In this document: positions 6,341-6,421 of the stretch, one piece after another
How the letters are laid out: each line of letters opens with the position of its first letter
Position numbering within the stretch: position 1 is the stretch's first letter
DNA from: Chloroflexota bacterium
GTDB taxonomy: Bacteria > Chloroflexota > Limnocylindria > Limnocylindrales > CSP1-4
NCBI GenBank assembly: GCA_021802185.1
Contig: JAKAAV010000141.1
Span: 1-6,421 of the forward strand
Length of the DNA: 6,421 nucleotides
Direction: 5' to 3'
Notes under the pieces: generated by a model
What the model was told of the DNA's origin: nothing
Seen by the model: only the letters and a program-made list of their open reading frames with translations
Databases searched by the model: none
Made by a program: the position numbers and the translations under genes

Positions 6341-6421
6341 ATGAACGAATCCCCGGACCAGGACGCGCTCCGGCAGGAGTTGGCCGACGAGGCACAGCGC
6401 ATCGCGATCGACGCCGAGTAC
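6341..6421 (+). CDS. Start of a divergent gene, possibly a SLATT-like membrane protein (3' cut)
   Basis: Only 27 codons are visible, with no stop before the edge. The start reads MNESPDQDALRQELADEAQR and continues IAIDAEY. The segment is a charged, probably helical stretch of the form E-A-x-R-I-x-x-D-A-x-Y. I associate that pattern with the opening of SLATT-type proteins, where R-I-x-x-D-A-x-Y-S-x-[KR]-x-H-F precedes two transmembrane helices. That family is linked by published comparative genomics to nucleotide-signalled conflict systems. No membrane segment is visible here, so the family call is an inference from memory. The gene has a good GGAG site and is divergent from ruvB. Alternative in-frame starts at 6281/6284 or 6224 would add 19-39 residues of unremarkable sequence. 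Confidence 0.55.
   Translation, partial: MNESPDQDALRQELADEAQRIAIDAEY

Noticed and set aside
6198..6395. Minus-strand 63-65 codon frames between ruvB and the right edge
   Set aside because: They have no ribosome binding site and no recognisable motif, their composition is unlike the neighbours, and they overlap the better-supported plus-strand gene.

Overview
This is a very GC-rich bacterial window (roughly 70% G+C by eye). Six genes lie on the minus strand and fill almost the whole window; one divergent plus-strand gene starts at the right edge. Protein style, the recX-recA-small gene-tgt order and the G+C content suggest Chloroflexota (a Limnocylindria/Ellin6529-type lineage) or a similar high-GC Terrabacteria group. 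That placement is an inference, not a measurement. I see no tRNA, rRNA, CRISPR array, insertion sequence or prophage gene.

Read in the direction of transcription, right to left, the minus-strand block starts with ruvB (Holliday-junction branch-migration motor). It has no Shine-Dalgarno site but has a TAnnnT-type -10 box only 8 nt before the ATG, so it may be leaderless. Next come an ABC-2 exporter ATPase, its six-TM permease, and tgt (tRNA-guanine transglycosylase of queuosine synthesis). The four genes are chained by 1-4 nt stop/start overlaps, which implies one translationally coupled operon. After tgt come a 53-codon basic/proline-rich small protein with a strong ribosome binding site, then recA, then recX, which is cut by the left edge. 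The theme is recombination and repair (ruvB, recA, recX), with tRNA modification and an exporter in between.

Three points deserve attention. First, Tgt keeps its catalytic aspartates and zinc site, but its base-binding pocket differs from the preQ1-type bacterial enzyme: Gly replaces the Val233-equivalent, and His-Pro replaces the Glu-Cys after the second aspartate. The queA gene often found between ruvB and tgt is absent and an exporter sits there instead. Queuine or another base as substrate is therefore a testable idea. Second, Tgt has a 50-residue N-terminal extension with Trp-containing 8-residue repeats encoded by a 24-bp tandem repeat. Third, the first 27 codons of the divergent gene at the right edge resemble the start of SLATT-type two-TM proteins, which are linked to bacterial conflict systems, but too little of it is visible to be sure.
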